A stretch of 25,856 nt of DNA from Oscillospiraceae bacterium (GTDB lineage: Bacteria; Bacillota; Clostridia; Oscillospirales; Oscillospiraceae). The stretch covers positions 1 to 25,856 of the forward strand of contig JAHHSE010000006.1 of NCBI GenBank assembly GCA_020025395.1, given 5' to 3'. Of this stretch, positions 16,363-23,442 are shown piece by piece; the first letter of the stretch is position 1, and each line of letters begins with the position of its first letter. Below the pieces are notes generated by a model. That model did not search any database and was not told the DNA's origin. It saw only the letters and a program-made list of their open reading frames with translations. The translations under genes were made by a program, and so were the position numbers.

Positions 16363-18023
16363 GTCAGAAGAAACCGATTTCTCTTGTTTGGGTGCTTTCT
16401 TTACTCGTTTGCTTTCTTATTGGTCTGGTTCTGGTTTCAGAGAACTCGGGGGACAGCCTGCCGGTGTTCAATGGGAGGGTGGATGTGCCAGGGACTCAGT
16501 GGTATTTTGGGGAAAAGGGCGGTGCGCTGTCCCCGGTGAATCCTTCGGAGAGGCAGAGGATGGAGCCTGGGAAGCGATATGTTTTCGCAACGAAGATCGC
16601 CTATGACGGGCAGGCAGACCCCTATCCCTCCGCCACCTTTCTGGTGAACCATTATGGGGTCCGGGTTTATTATGAGGAGCAGCTGGTCTTCCATCGAACG
16701 CAGGAGGACATTTCCCTGCCAACGGTGGATTCCATGGGTCTTTTGGCCTTTTCCATCCCTCTGGGATATGACTGCCAGGGGAAGACGCTTTGGGTGGAGC
16801 TGGACCCCATGTTGGATACCGCGCGGGAACGATTTCTGCCGGAGGTCCAGTTTGGGGACTACGCCACCACCATGCGGAAGATCTACACCAGCAGTCTGCC
16901 CGATATGATAGTCATCTCCGCTATTTTGTTTCTCTGTATTGCCCTGCTGTTGGTTGGGGGTGTCCATGAGGAGATGCGGACAAAGTGTCTCAACCTGGCT
17001 CTGTTCGCCGCAGCCTTTGCGGCGCATCGGCTGACCGAGAGTCTGTTTGTCCAGCATATAAGCAAAAGCCCCTACCTTCTGTACCTGCTCAATCACATGG
17101 TTCTGGCACTTTTGCCCATCTTTCTGATCCGTGCCTATAAGGGGCGTTTTCCGGATCTTTACCGGACCTCAATTCAATTTATGGAGTGGGTCTGCTGGAT
17201 GAATCTGGGCATCCAGACCATACTCCACTTCACAGGGATCACGGATTTTCGCCATATGCTTTTTGTGACCCAGCTCTGCTGTGTGCTTGTTTTTCTCTCC
17301 ATGGTGATCCCGATGGTGACGGAGCGGAAGCGTCCTATGATCCGCCGGGTGACGGTGGAGTTGATTCCGATGTTTGTGGGCGCATTTCTGGATTTTACTA
17401 TCCACTTCTTCAACAACGAAAAAGTCTGGTATTCTATGGGCCGCTATATCAGCATTGGCTTTCTCCTCACCCTGATTATGGTGATCTATGAGGTGCGGAA
17501 GGTCTCGGCGCGAGCGGCGGCGGAGAGTGTTAAGAGCCAGTTTTTTCAGGAGATGGCCTATACGGACTCTCTTACCGGGGTAGGAAACCGGGCGGCATTT
17601 GACGAGGAAATCAAGGACTTTACCTCGGGGAAACGCCACTGCCGGAGTCTGCTCTGCGTGACGGCGGATCTGAACTGCCTGAAGGTGATGAACGACACCT
17701 ATGGGCATCAGGAGGGGGACGTACTGATCCAGAGGTGTGCCTCTCTCTTGAAGGATTGCTTTCAGGGGCAAGGCCGGGTTTTTCGGATCGGTGGGGATGA
17801 GTTCAGTGTGTTTTTATATAATGCAACGGAGGCGGATTGGCCCGCCCTGAAACAGCGCTTTGAGGAGGAGAGGGAGAGACGCAATCAGGGTCAGCATTTC
17901 CCTCTGAGCGTAGCCATCGGCTGTGCTCCGGTGGTGGATGGGGATATAGAGGAGGCCTTTCGGCTGGCGGATGAGCGGATGTATCAGGGGAAACCCTCCT
18001 CCCGCAGGGATGGGTGTCCATAG
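16359..18023 (+). CDS. Membrane diguanylate cyclase with 7TM-type sensor and C-terminal GGDEF
   Basis: A 554-aa membrane protein predicted to make cyclic-di-GMP. It has an N-terminal signal-anchor (about 8-26), an extracytoplasmic beta-rich domain (about 30-175) and about seven membrane helices between 182 and 377, resembling 7TMR-DISM receptors. A GGDEF domain covers about 396-545, with YTDSLTGVGNR at its front and intact RIGGDEF (476-482). The I-site RxxD is absent, so product inhibition is not expected. The ATG overlaps the TGA of the upstream gene (ATGA, 16359-16362) and has GGGAGGAG before it, so the two enzymes are translated from one message. The pairing suggests that an external signal and a cytoplasmic signal feed the same cyclic-di-GMP pool. 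The ligand is unknown. Confidence 0.93.
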   Translation: MSQKKPISLVWVLSLLVCFLIGLVLVSENSGDSLPVFNGRVDVPGTQWYFGEKGGALSPVNPSERQRMEPGKRYVFATKIAYDGQADPYPSATFLVNHYGVRVYYEEQLVFHRTQEDISLPTVDSMGLLAFSIPLGYDCQGKTLWVELDPMLDTARERFLPEVQFGDYATTMRKIYTSSLPDMIVISAILFLCIALLLVGGVHEEMRTKCLNLALFAAAFAAHRLTESLFVQHISKSPYLLYLLNHMVLALLPIFLIRAYKGRFPDLYRTSIQFMEWVCWMNLGIQTILHFTGITDFRHMLFVTQLCCVLVFLSMVIPMVTERKRPMIRRVTVELIPMFVGAFLDFTIHFFNNEKVWYSMGRYISIGFLLTLIMVIYEVRKVSARAAAESVKSQFFQEMAYTDSLTGVGNRAAFDEEIKDFTSGKRHCRSLLCVTADLNCLKVMNDTYGHQEGDVLIQRCASLLKDCFQGQGRVFRIGGDEFSVFLYNATEADWPALKQRFEEERERRNQGQHFPLSVAIGCAPVVDGDIEEAFRLADERMYQGKPSSRRDGCP

Positions 18024-18051
18024 GACTGAGGAACGCTATGTCATGGGAGGC

Positions 18052-18193
18052 GGAGGGGGCCGGATATGAGCCTTCTCCGAACAGGTATTGTACAGAGCAG
18101 AATCTTGCGTTTCGGCTCTGCCGGCGACCTGGATATAGAGCAACTCCCCTTGAAGCAGATTTGGTTATTACCACGGTCTGCTTCAAGGGGAGT
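18052..18193. repeat. Hairpin-rich non-coding element (three successive stem-loops)
   Basis: Between the convergent 7TM-GGDEF gene and the DUF4272 gene there is no credible gene. Instead three inverted repeats follow one another: 18052-18060 with 18070-18078 (9 bp including two G:T), 18093-18098 with 18115-18120 (CAGAGC/GCTCTG), and 18143-18159 with 18177-18193. The last is a perfect 17-bp repeat, ACTCCCCTTGAAGCAGA and its complement, around a 17-nt loop that itself contains TGGT/ACCA. No U-tract follows, so it is not a standard terminator. It may be a dispersed palindromic element or a structured RNA. Confidence 0.5.
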
Positions 18194-18243
18194 ATATCAT
18201 TTAGTGCCGATGCTTTTATACCCTCTCAGGTTTTACGCTTCCT

Positions 18244-19452
18244 TTAGGTGGATAAATCCACATCATCCCAGGGGCATAAATCATCACAGCCCGATAACCA
18301 GAAGAGAGCCTTGCGGCGTTCCATAACCACGCCTTCCTCCATTCCCAAGGGTGCGGGAATGCCTGCTACTCTGGCATCCACACACGCCCAGTGGAGCAAG
18401 TAGTATAAATCCGCCATATCCAGGATTTCTTTTCTGTCTCTCATTTTGGCATCTGACAGAAGTGAATTTTTTATAACTTTTACCGTCCTGGAAGCATCGC
18501 ATATATGGTCAGGCCAGAACAGTTCATCATGGAATCCCAAAGCCCACTCCATAACCCAAAGGGCCTCATACTGCCATACAAACTGTATCTGATCCTCTTG
18601 GGTGTTGTGTGGATTGTTTAGGTATTCCTGCTCATTGGGTGAGAAGCTGTCCTCAGCGTGAAAGAATTCTATTATGGGTTTAATGAAGGCCGTGGCCTCC
18701 TCGTGGGTCAGCTTTTCGCCCAATCGGCCTTCAGAATATGTGGAGACTGCCAAAAGCGCAGCAGCTCTTTTAAAGATTTCCTCCAAAGAGCGGCCCTCTG
18801 TATTTTCATTGGCGCCCAAAAGCGGCAGAAAGAAGGGGGCATAAATGTGCTTTTCTTCCAAAGCATCCATGGAGCGTTCACGGCGTGAAAGCTCATCAGG
18901 CGGTGCGGTTTCTTTCCATTCATCAGGCAGAGGATATCTGGGGGGCATATAAAAGCTGAGGTTGCTGTTGCCATGCTTATCAAAAATGGGATTTCCCTTA
19001 CAATCACATAGTACATCCATGCCCTTTGTCAAAATTCCGTCAAGGGCACAGGCTCCATGGTATATCTGGGACAGGATGTCCTCTTCCTTTTCGGGGTTAT
19101 AGGGTCCTTCATAGCCTGCGTGTATCGAAACAACTCCGCGGCACATACGAAGGTGGTGAAGGAGATTTCGCCTGATTTCCGTATGTTCGGTTTCTACCTG
19201 CCTGAAATAATTCCATGCGCCCTCAATCTGATCCCTGGCAAAGGACTGATTTTCGTCATCCATGGAGGCTGCTGTAAAGGCGATGAACATATCGCCGTTG
19301 GTCAGTGTGATCTGATCTCCGCTGCCGCCGCTTTCCATATCAAAAGCCTGCTCCAAAACAGCCAATATCTGTTCTTTGTTTCTGTATGGGCAAAAAATAA
19401 GCTTATTGATTTCTGTGATTTTTAAAGGTTTCCTTTTTGAGAACAATCCCAT
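18244..19452 (-). CDS. DUF4272 domain-containing protein
   Basis: A 402-aa soluble protein of unknown function. The C-terminal ~200 residues carry the DUF4272 pattern: SRRERSMDALEE, an Ala-rich helix (EEIFKRAAALLAV), WQYEALWVMEWALGFHDELFWP, LYYLLHWACVDARVAG and a final VMERRKALFWL. The N-terminal ~150 residues (ITEINKLIFCPYRNKEQI... GDMFIAF... HTEIRRNLLHHLRMCRGVVSI) match no family I can name. The open frame extends to an ATG at 19470, but that ATG overlaps the ribosome site. The ATG at 19452 (MGLFSKRK) is preceded by GAAGGAG at 9 nt and is chosen. No signal peptide or membrane helix is seen. It is a lone gene with its own promoter and non-coding DNA on both sides. Confidence 0.82.
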   Translation of the reverse strand: MGLFSKRKPLKITEINKLIFCPYRNKEQILAVLEQAFDMESGGSGDQITLTNGDMFIAFTAASMDDENQSFARDQIEGAWNYFRQVETEHTEIRRNLLHHLRMCRGVVSIHAGYEGPYNPEKEEDILSQIYHGACALDGILTKGMDVLCDCKGNPIFDKHGNSNLSFYMPPRYPLPDEWKETAPPDELSRRERSMDALEEKHIYAPFFLPLLGANENTEGRSLEEIFKRAAALLAVSTYSEGRLGEKLTHEEATAFIKPIIEFFHAEDSFSPNEQEYLNNPHNTQEDQIQFVWQYEALWVMEWALGFHDELFWPDHICDASRTVKVIKNSLLSDAKMRDRKEILDMADLYYLLHWACVDARVAGIPAPLGMEEGVVMERRKALFWLSGCDDLCPWDDVDLST

Positions 19453-19487
19453 AAATATGAACTCCTTCAAAATAGTTTACATTTTTC

Positions 19488-19517
19488 ATTCTATCATCGT
19501 ATGGAAGATTGTGTCAA
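19488..19517 (-). promoter_or_regulatory. Promoter of the DUF4272 gene
   Basis: On the minus strand, TTGACA (19512-19517) and TAGAAT (19488-19493) are separated by 18 bp, about 35 bp before the chosen start. Confidence 0.7.
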
Positions 19518-19794
19518 GAATAACTCGTAAAAAGACCGCCTGAAAACAAATGTAAGCCTCCAATTGTGGCGTTATTCCGTTCAAAACCACGCTGGGGTGC
19601 CTTCGAATCTCCCGGTTCCATCCTTTTGGGGGATGAAATCGTTCGGGTATCCGGTTTCGGAAAGGTGTCAGAGATCAGAAATCTTTTAGACCCTTTTCCA
19701 AGCGCTGCAAGGCCTTGGGGAAGGATTTCGCATAGGGATCCATGGCCTCAGGGCACGCTTCGCTGTTTTTGATTGACAGTTTCATATATGCAGG
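19518..19794. other. Gene-free interval between the DUF4272 gene and the importer operon terminator
   Basis: No supported gene lies here. On the minus strand one frame reads ISSPKRMEPGDSKAPQRGFE and stays open for about 60 codons without a start or ribosome site. Another ends KSFPKALQRLEKGLKDF after an ATG with no ribosome site. Neither is convincing as a gene. They may be remnants or part of a dispersed intergenic sequence. Confidence 0.4.
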
Positions 19795-19827
19795 AAACCC
19801 GGCGGCGCATGGAGCGCCGCCGGGTTT
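19795..19827 (-). terminator. Terminator of the ABC importer operon
   Basis: A perfect 14-bp stem, AAACCCGGCGGCGC/GCGCCGCCGGGTTT, with a 5-nt loop. It is located about 50 bp after the last importer gene. The T-run is longer on the plus strand (TTTTT) than on the minus strand (TTT), but no plus-strand gene ends here. Confidence 0.75.
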
Positions 19828-19879
19828 TTCGATATTTTGTATCGAGGGGATTTTCCGCCCGCTGTCTCTACACAGCCTC

Positions 19880-20665
19880 TCATTGGAAACCGGGGATTCC
19901 TGACCTGTCCCGCATTGCGGCAAACTGCCGAATCAGCTCCCTGGTATAAGGGTGCTCAGGCTGACAGAAGACCCGTTCTGTCTCCCCCTGTTCCAGAAGC
20001 TTTCCCGCCCGCATGATCCCTATGTGATCGCTGGCGTGGCGCAGGAGATCCAGATCATGGGAAATGAGGAGATAGGAGACCCCGGTCCGCAGCTGTGTCT
20101 GACGGAGAAGCTCCATCACCTGGGCCTGTACAGAGACATCCAACATGGAGGTTGGCTCATCCAGAACGATGAATTCCGGCTGAAGCAGCATGACACGGGC
20201 CAGGACAATGCGCTGAATCTGCCCGCCGCTGACCTGCGAGGCCCGGCGCTCCAGCAATTCCGGCTGAATCCCATAGGGTTGGATATGGGTGCGGATCACA
20301 TCATCCATGTTCTCTTTCCCCTGAAGAGCATGGAGGAGGAAGGGTTCCCGAAGGCTGTCCAGAATGGTCATGTGCGGATTCAGGGAGGTATCCGGATGCT
20401 GAAAGAGCATCTGGATCTTCTTCCGATAGGGTTTGACCTGTCGGTTGGACAGGGAGAGGAGATTCACCCCGTCATAGAGGACCTCTCCTGAAGAGGCTGG
20501 GATCAGCCGGGTGATGATTCGGCCCAGGGTGGATTTCCCGCAGCCTGACTCTCCCATCAGGCCATAGGTCTGTCCCGCTCCAATCACAAGGGAAAGGTCA
20601 TCCACCGCCTGGTGGGCCTTTCCGCCCAAATGGCTGGAAGAAAAGGTTTTGGAGAGATTTCTCAC
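19880..20665 (-). CDS. Nickel/peptide-type ABC importer, second ATP-binding subunit (NikE/DppF-like)
   Basis: A 261-aa ABC ATPase that powers the importer with its partner encoded just upstream. It has Walker A GESGCGKST (about 38-46), the Q-loop in QMLFQHPDTSLNP, signature VSGGQIQR, Walker B FIVLDEPTSMLD, and the switch His in LLISHDLDLL. The short C-terminus ends PYTRELIRQFAAM, without the Cys-rich tail of its partner. The start is odd. The only standard codon is a GTG at 20665, one base after the upstream gene's TGA, with no ribosome site. The frame continues upstream as IATLEVRNLSKTF, which resembles the family N-terminus M-x-x-LEVRNLSK but has ATC where ATG is expected. Last gene of the operon. 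Confidence 0.9.
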   Translation of the reverse strand: MRNLSKTFSSSHLGGKAHQAVDDLSLVIGAGQTYGLMGESGCGKSTLGRIITRLIPASSGEVLYDGVNLLSLSNRQVKPYRKKIQMLFQHPDTSLNPHMTILDSLREPFLLHALQGKENMDDVIRTHIQPYGIQPELLERRASQVSGGQIQRIVLARVMLLQPEFIVLDEPTSMLDVSVQAQVMELLRQTQLRTGVSYLLISHDLDLLRHASDHIGIMRAGKLLEQGETERVFCQPEHPYTRELIRQFAAMRDRSGIPGFQ

Positions 20666-20666
20666 T

Positions 20667-21599
20667 TCAAGTGTGGCGATGGCAACACACGCTCCCTTCT
20701 CCCAGAGAGGTTGATTTTGGTTCCCTGGTCCGACAGATCTCCTCAGCGTAGGGACACCGGGGATGGAACACGCAGCCGGAGGGCTGTTCGGTAAAGGCGG
20801 GGGAAAATCCCTCCATGGGTTTCATTCCCAAATGCGGGAGGGAGGCGATTAACCCTTGGGTATAGGGATGTTTGGGATGGGTAAACAGTTTTTGGGCGGA
20901 ATTGACCTCCAGAACTCTTCCGCAGTACATCACCACGATTCGATCACAGAATTTTCGAGCCAGCAGGAGATCGTGGGTGATGACAATAAATCCGATTTGA
21001 TGCTGTTTCCGAACCATGCAAAAGGTATCATATACCTGGTTGCGGACCACCGCATCCAGCCCTTTGGTGGGTTCGTCCGCAAGGAGCCACCGGGGATGGG
21101 CCGCAACGGCAATGGCGGTCAGTATTCGCTGACGCATCCCGCCTGAAAGCTCAAAGGGATAGGATTTAGCGACCCGCTCCGGTTCCGAAAACGCCATCTG
21201 AAGAAGCAGCTCCAGGGTGTGCTGCCGACTCTCTGTCCGACTCTCCCCGGCAAGGCGGAACACCTCCTCAATTTGACGGCCCACCCGGATACTGGGATTG
21301 AGGGAGGTAGCCGGATTTTGCGCCACCAGAGCGATCTCACGCCCACGGATCTTGCAAAGCTCCTTCTCTGACAGGGCGGTAAGCTCCCTCTCTCCCCAGA
21401 GGATCTGTCCTTGGACTTGGGCGTTTGAGGGGAGCAGCCCTAAGATGGACAGACCCAGTACGGATTTTCCGCTCCCCGTCTCCCCGATAATCCCTGTGAC
21501 CTCCCGCTCGGAAAAGGAGAGGGTCACATGGTTGACCGCCGGAATGTCCCCCGAAGGGGTGGGAAAGCGAACGCAGAGGTCCTTGATATCCAGTTCCAT
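20667..21599 (-). CDS. Nickel/peptide-type ABC importer, first ATP-binding subunit (NikD/DppD-like)
   Basis: A 310-aa ABC ATPase. It has Walker A GETGSGKSV (about 39-47), the Q-loop in LVAQNPATSLNP, signature LSGGMRQR, Walker B WLLADEPTKGLD and His in VITHDLLLA. A C-terminal oligopeptide-transporter tail carries the Cys pattern GCVFHPRCPYAEEIC, typical of the DppD/OppD/NikD group. The start has AAGGAGG 7-8 nt upstream, 12 bp after the permease gene. It forms a heterodimer with the next subunit under the two permeases. Confidence 0.94.
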   Translation of the reverse strand: MELDIKDLCVRFPTPSGDIPAVNHVTLSFSEREVTGIIGETGSGKSVLGLSILGLLPSNAQVQGQILWGERELTALSEKELCKIRGREIALVAQNPATSLNPSIRVGRQIEEVFRLAGESRTESRQHTLELLLQMAFSEPERVAKSYPFELSGGMRQRILTAIAVAAHPRWLLADEPTKGLDAVVRNQVYDTFCMVRKQHQIGFIVITHDLLLARKFCDRIVVMYCGRVLEVNSAQKLFTHPKHPYTQGLIASLPHLGMKPMEGFSPAFTEQPSGCVFHPRCPYAEEICRTREPKSTSLGEGSVCCHRHT

Positions 21600-21611
21600 T
21601 CCACTCCCTCC

Positions 21612-22436
21612 TTACAGCATACGGGATGCTTCATCCGCATGATCCAGACGGTCCCGGAGAAAGTCTGCGATCAGGTTGATGCTCAGGCAGAAAAGGGTCA
21701 GGCAGACAGTTGGTGCCAGAAGGACCCAAAAATCCTTGACATAGTACAGCTTTGCGTCGTTAATCATAATGCCCCAGTCGGCTGCGGGTGCCCGCAGGCC
21801 CAGGCCCAAAAAGCTCATGGCCGCCACCGTCAGGACGGTAGAGCCGATTCGGGTGGCAATCAGAACCAGCAGGGGGAGCAGGATGGTGGGCAGCACATGG
21901 CGGCGTATGATATAGAAGCTTCCGCCGCCCATGGCCCTGGCCCCTTCTATGTAGTGGAATTGGCGGATTTCCAGCACCTGATTTCTTACAATGCGGGAGA
22001 AGTCCGCCCAGGAGCTGACCACGATGGCAATCAGCAGACTTCTCAGACCGGGTCCCATCAGGCCCAAAACGGCCACTACGAAAGCCGTGCTGGGGATTCC
22101 CTGGAAAATATGGACCACTCCCTGAATCAGCTGGTCCGGCCAGCCTCCCATGTACCCGGAGATCAAACCGATGGTCATTCCCAGAAAGAGGGTGCATCCG
22201 GTGGCGAAAAAGGCCAGAAAGACGGAGGAGCGGCTTCCGTAAATCAGTCGGCTGAGCAGGTCACGGCCCAGATGGTCGGTCCCCAGCCAATGCGCTCGGG
22301 AGGGTCCCTCCAGACCGTGTCCCATATTGATCGCACTTGGATCGCAGGGGGCCAGGAAGTCTGCAAAGATGGCCACGACAAGAAAAAGGAGCAGAATGGC
22401 AAGGGAGATATAAAAGAGGGCTTTTTTCCCTTTCAT
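21612..22436 (-). CDS. Nickel/peptide-type ABC importer, permease 2 (NikC/DppC-like)
   Basis: A 274-aa inner-membrane permease. An N-terminal helix (LFYISLAILLLFLVVAIFAD) is followed by the family segment HWLGTDHLGRDLLSRLIYGS. A BPD-type domain has about five further helices, and the coupling EAA loop is in EGARAMGGGSFYIIRRHVLP. The signature stretch AAMSFLGLGLRAPAADWGIM is also present. The ATG overlaps the TGA of the upstream permease (ATGA, 22433-22436). Confidence 0.95.
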   Translation of the reverse strand: MKGKKALFYISLAILLLFLVVAIFADFLAPCDPSAINMGHGLEGPSRAHWLGTDHLGRDLLSRLIYGSRSSVFLAFFATGCTLFLGMTIGLISGYMGGWPDQLIQGVVHIFQGIPSTAFVVAVLGLMGPGLRSLLIAIVVSSWADFSRIVRNQVLEIRQFHYIEGARAMGGGSFYIIRRHVLPTILLPLLVLIATRIGSTVLTVAAMSFLGLGLRAPAADWGIMINDAKLYYVKDFWVLLAPTVCLTLFCLSINLIADFLRDRLDHADEASRML

Positions 22437-23383
22437 GAGTCACCTCCCAATTGAATCTGCGGGTTCATCCACACACAGAGAAGATCCGCCAGCAGACAGA
22501 TCAGAACAAAGGCAAAGCCGGTAAACAGCACATACCCCTGTATGGCGACATAGTCCCGGTTGTGAATGGCGGAGAGGGCGTAGCTGCCAATGCCCGGCAC
22601 GGAAAAGACGCTTTCGGTAATCATGGAGCCTCCCACCAGTCCCCCAAAGGTATTGGCTGAATAGGTGATGGAGGGAACAAGGGAATTTCGCAGGGCGTGA
22701 CGGAACAGAATCTGCCTTCGTCCCAATCCCTTGGCCTGTGCGGTCAGAATATAATTTTTGGGAAGCTCTCCCAGGATGGAGGAACGGAGCAGGCGAATGA
22801 CCACACAAGCTGAGCCGATGGAGATGGCCAGACAGGGCATGAGAAAGCTGGCCATGGACTCCACCCCGCTGGTGGGCAGGATTCGGAGCTTTTGGGCGAA
22901 CAGCCAGATCATAAAATAAGCCAGACAGAATCCCGGAATGGACATTAGGATGACCAAAAGGATCCGTCCCACAAAATCCACCGCACTGTCCCGAAAAATG
23001 GTCAGCAGCATCCCGCCCAAAAAGCCTGCCAGGAGGATAACCAGAAGGGCCATTACACTCAGCAGCATGGTATTGGGCAGCAGCCGCAGCATTTCCGACA
23101 GTACCGGCTTATCATCAATATAGGAGGTACCCAAATCCCCGTGTACCGCATTTCGGATCCACCGTACATACTGAACAAACACGGGGTCGTTCAGTCCCAT
23201 CTCCTCCCGAAGGGCCTGAATCTCCTCCTCGGTGGGGATGTAGTTCGGATCCGCACTGGCCCTGGTGGCGGCGGGGTCCCCCCTGGAAATCAGACCCAGG
23301 CCAAAGGCCAAAAAGGTGATTCCAAGCAGAATGGGAATGGTCCAAAGCAGCTTTTTGAGCATATAGCCCAAGGTTTGTTTCAC
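22433..23383 (-). CDS. Nickel/peptide-type ABC importer, permease 1 (NikB/DppB-like)
   Basis: A 316-aa permease. It has N-terminal helix LLWTIPILLGITFLAFGL and an extracytoplasmic loop with the family motifs LREEMGLNDPVFVQYVRWI and GDLGTSY. The transmembrane domain carries an EAA loop in TAQAKGLGRRQILFRHALRN and the conserved TESVFSVPGIGSYALSAI. The start codon is GTG at 23383 with AGGGAGG 6 nt upstream. It lies 59 bp after the binding-protein gene, across a hairpin that may tune relative expression. Confidence 0.95.
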   Translation of the reverse strand: MKQTLGYMLKKLLWTIPILLGITFLAFGLGLISRGDPAATRASADPNYIPTEEEIQALREEMGLNDPVFVQYVRWIRNAVHGDLGTSYIDDKPVLSEMLRLLPNTMLLSVMALLVILLAGFLGGMLLTIFRDSAVDFVGRILLVILMSIPGFCLAYFMIWLFAQKLRILPTSGVESMASFLMPCLAISIGSACVVIRLLRSSILGELPKNYILTAQAKGLGRRQILFRHALRNSLVPSITYSANTFGGLVGGSMITESVFSVPGIGSYALSAIHNRDYVAIQGYVLFTGFAFVLICLLADLLCVWMNPQIQLGGDS

Positions 23384-23404
23384 GGTAATCCCTCCCTTAG
23401 CGAA

Positions 23405-23436
23405 GACCGCATCAAAGCCACAGCCTTGATGCGGTC
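23405..23436 (-). promoter_or_regulatory. Hairpin between the binding-protein and permease genes
   Basis: A perfect 11-bp inverted repeat, GACCGCATCAA/TTGATGCGGTC, with a 10-nt loop and no U-tract. Such intercistronic stems often protect the upstream message, giving more binding protein than permease. That role is inferred. Confidence 0.55.
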
Positions 23437-23442
23437 CTTCTG

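Noticed and set aside
18014..18326. Two plus-strand frames of 77 and 86 codons after the 7TM-GGDEF gene
   Set aside because: They run through the palindromes, lack ribosome sites and overlap the DUF4272 gene end; likely chance frames over a structured repeat.
19596..19630. TTCGAATCTCCC resembling a tRNA T-arm 3' half, as in a tRNA gene or att site
   Set aside because: The 5' side of the T-stem does not pair, there is no cloverleaf upstream, and no integrase or direct repeat is nearby.
19675..19923. 82-codon minus-strand frame ending KALQRLEKGLKDF
   Set aside because: It starts inside the last importer gene, crosses the terminator hairpin and has no ribosome site at internal ATGs.
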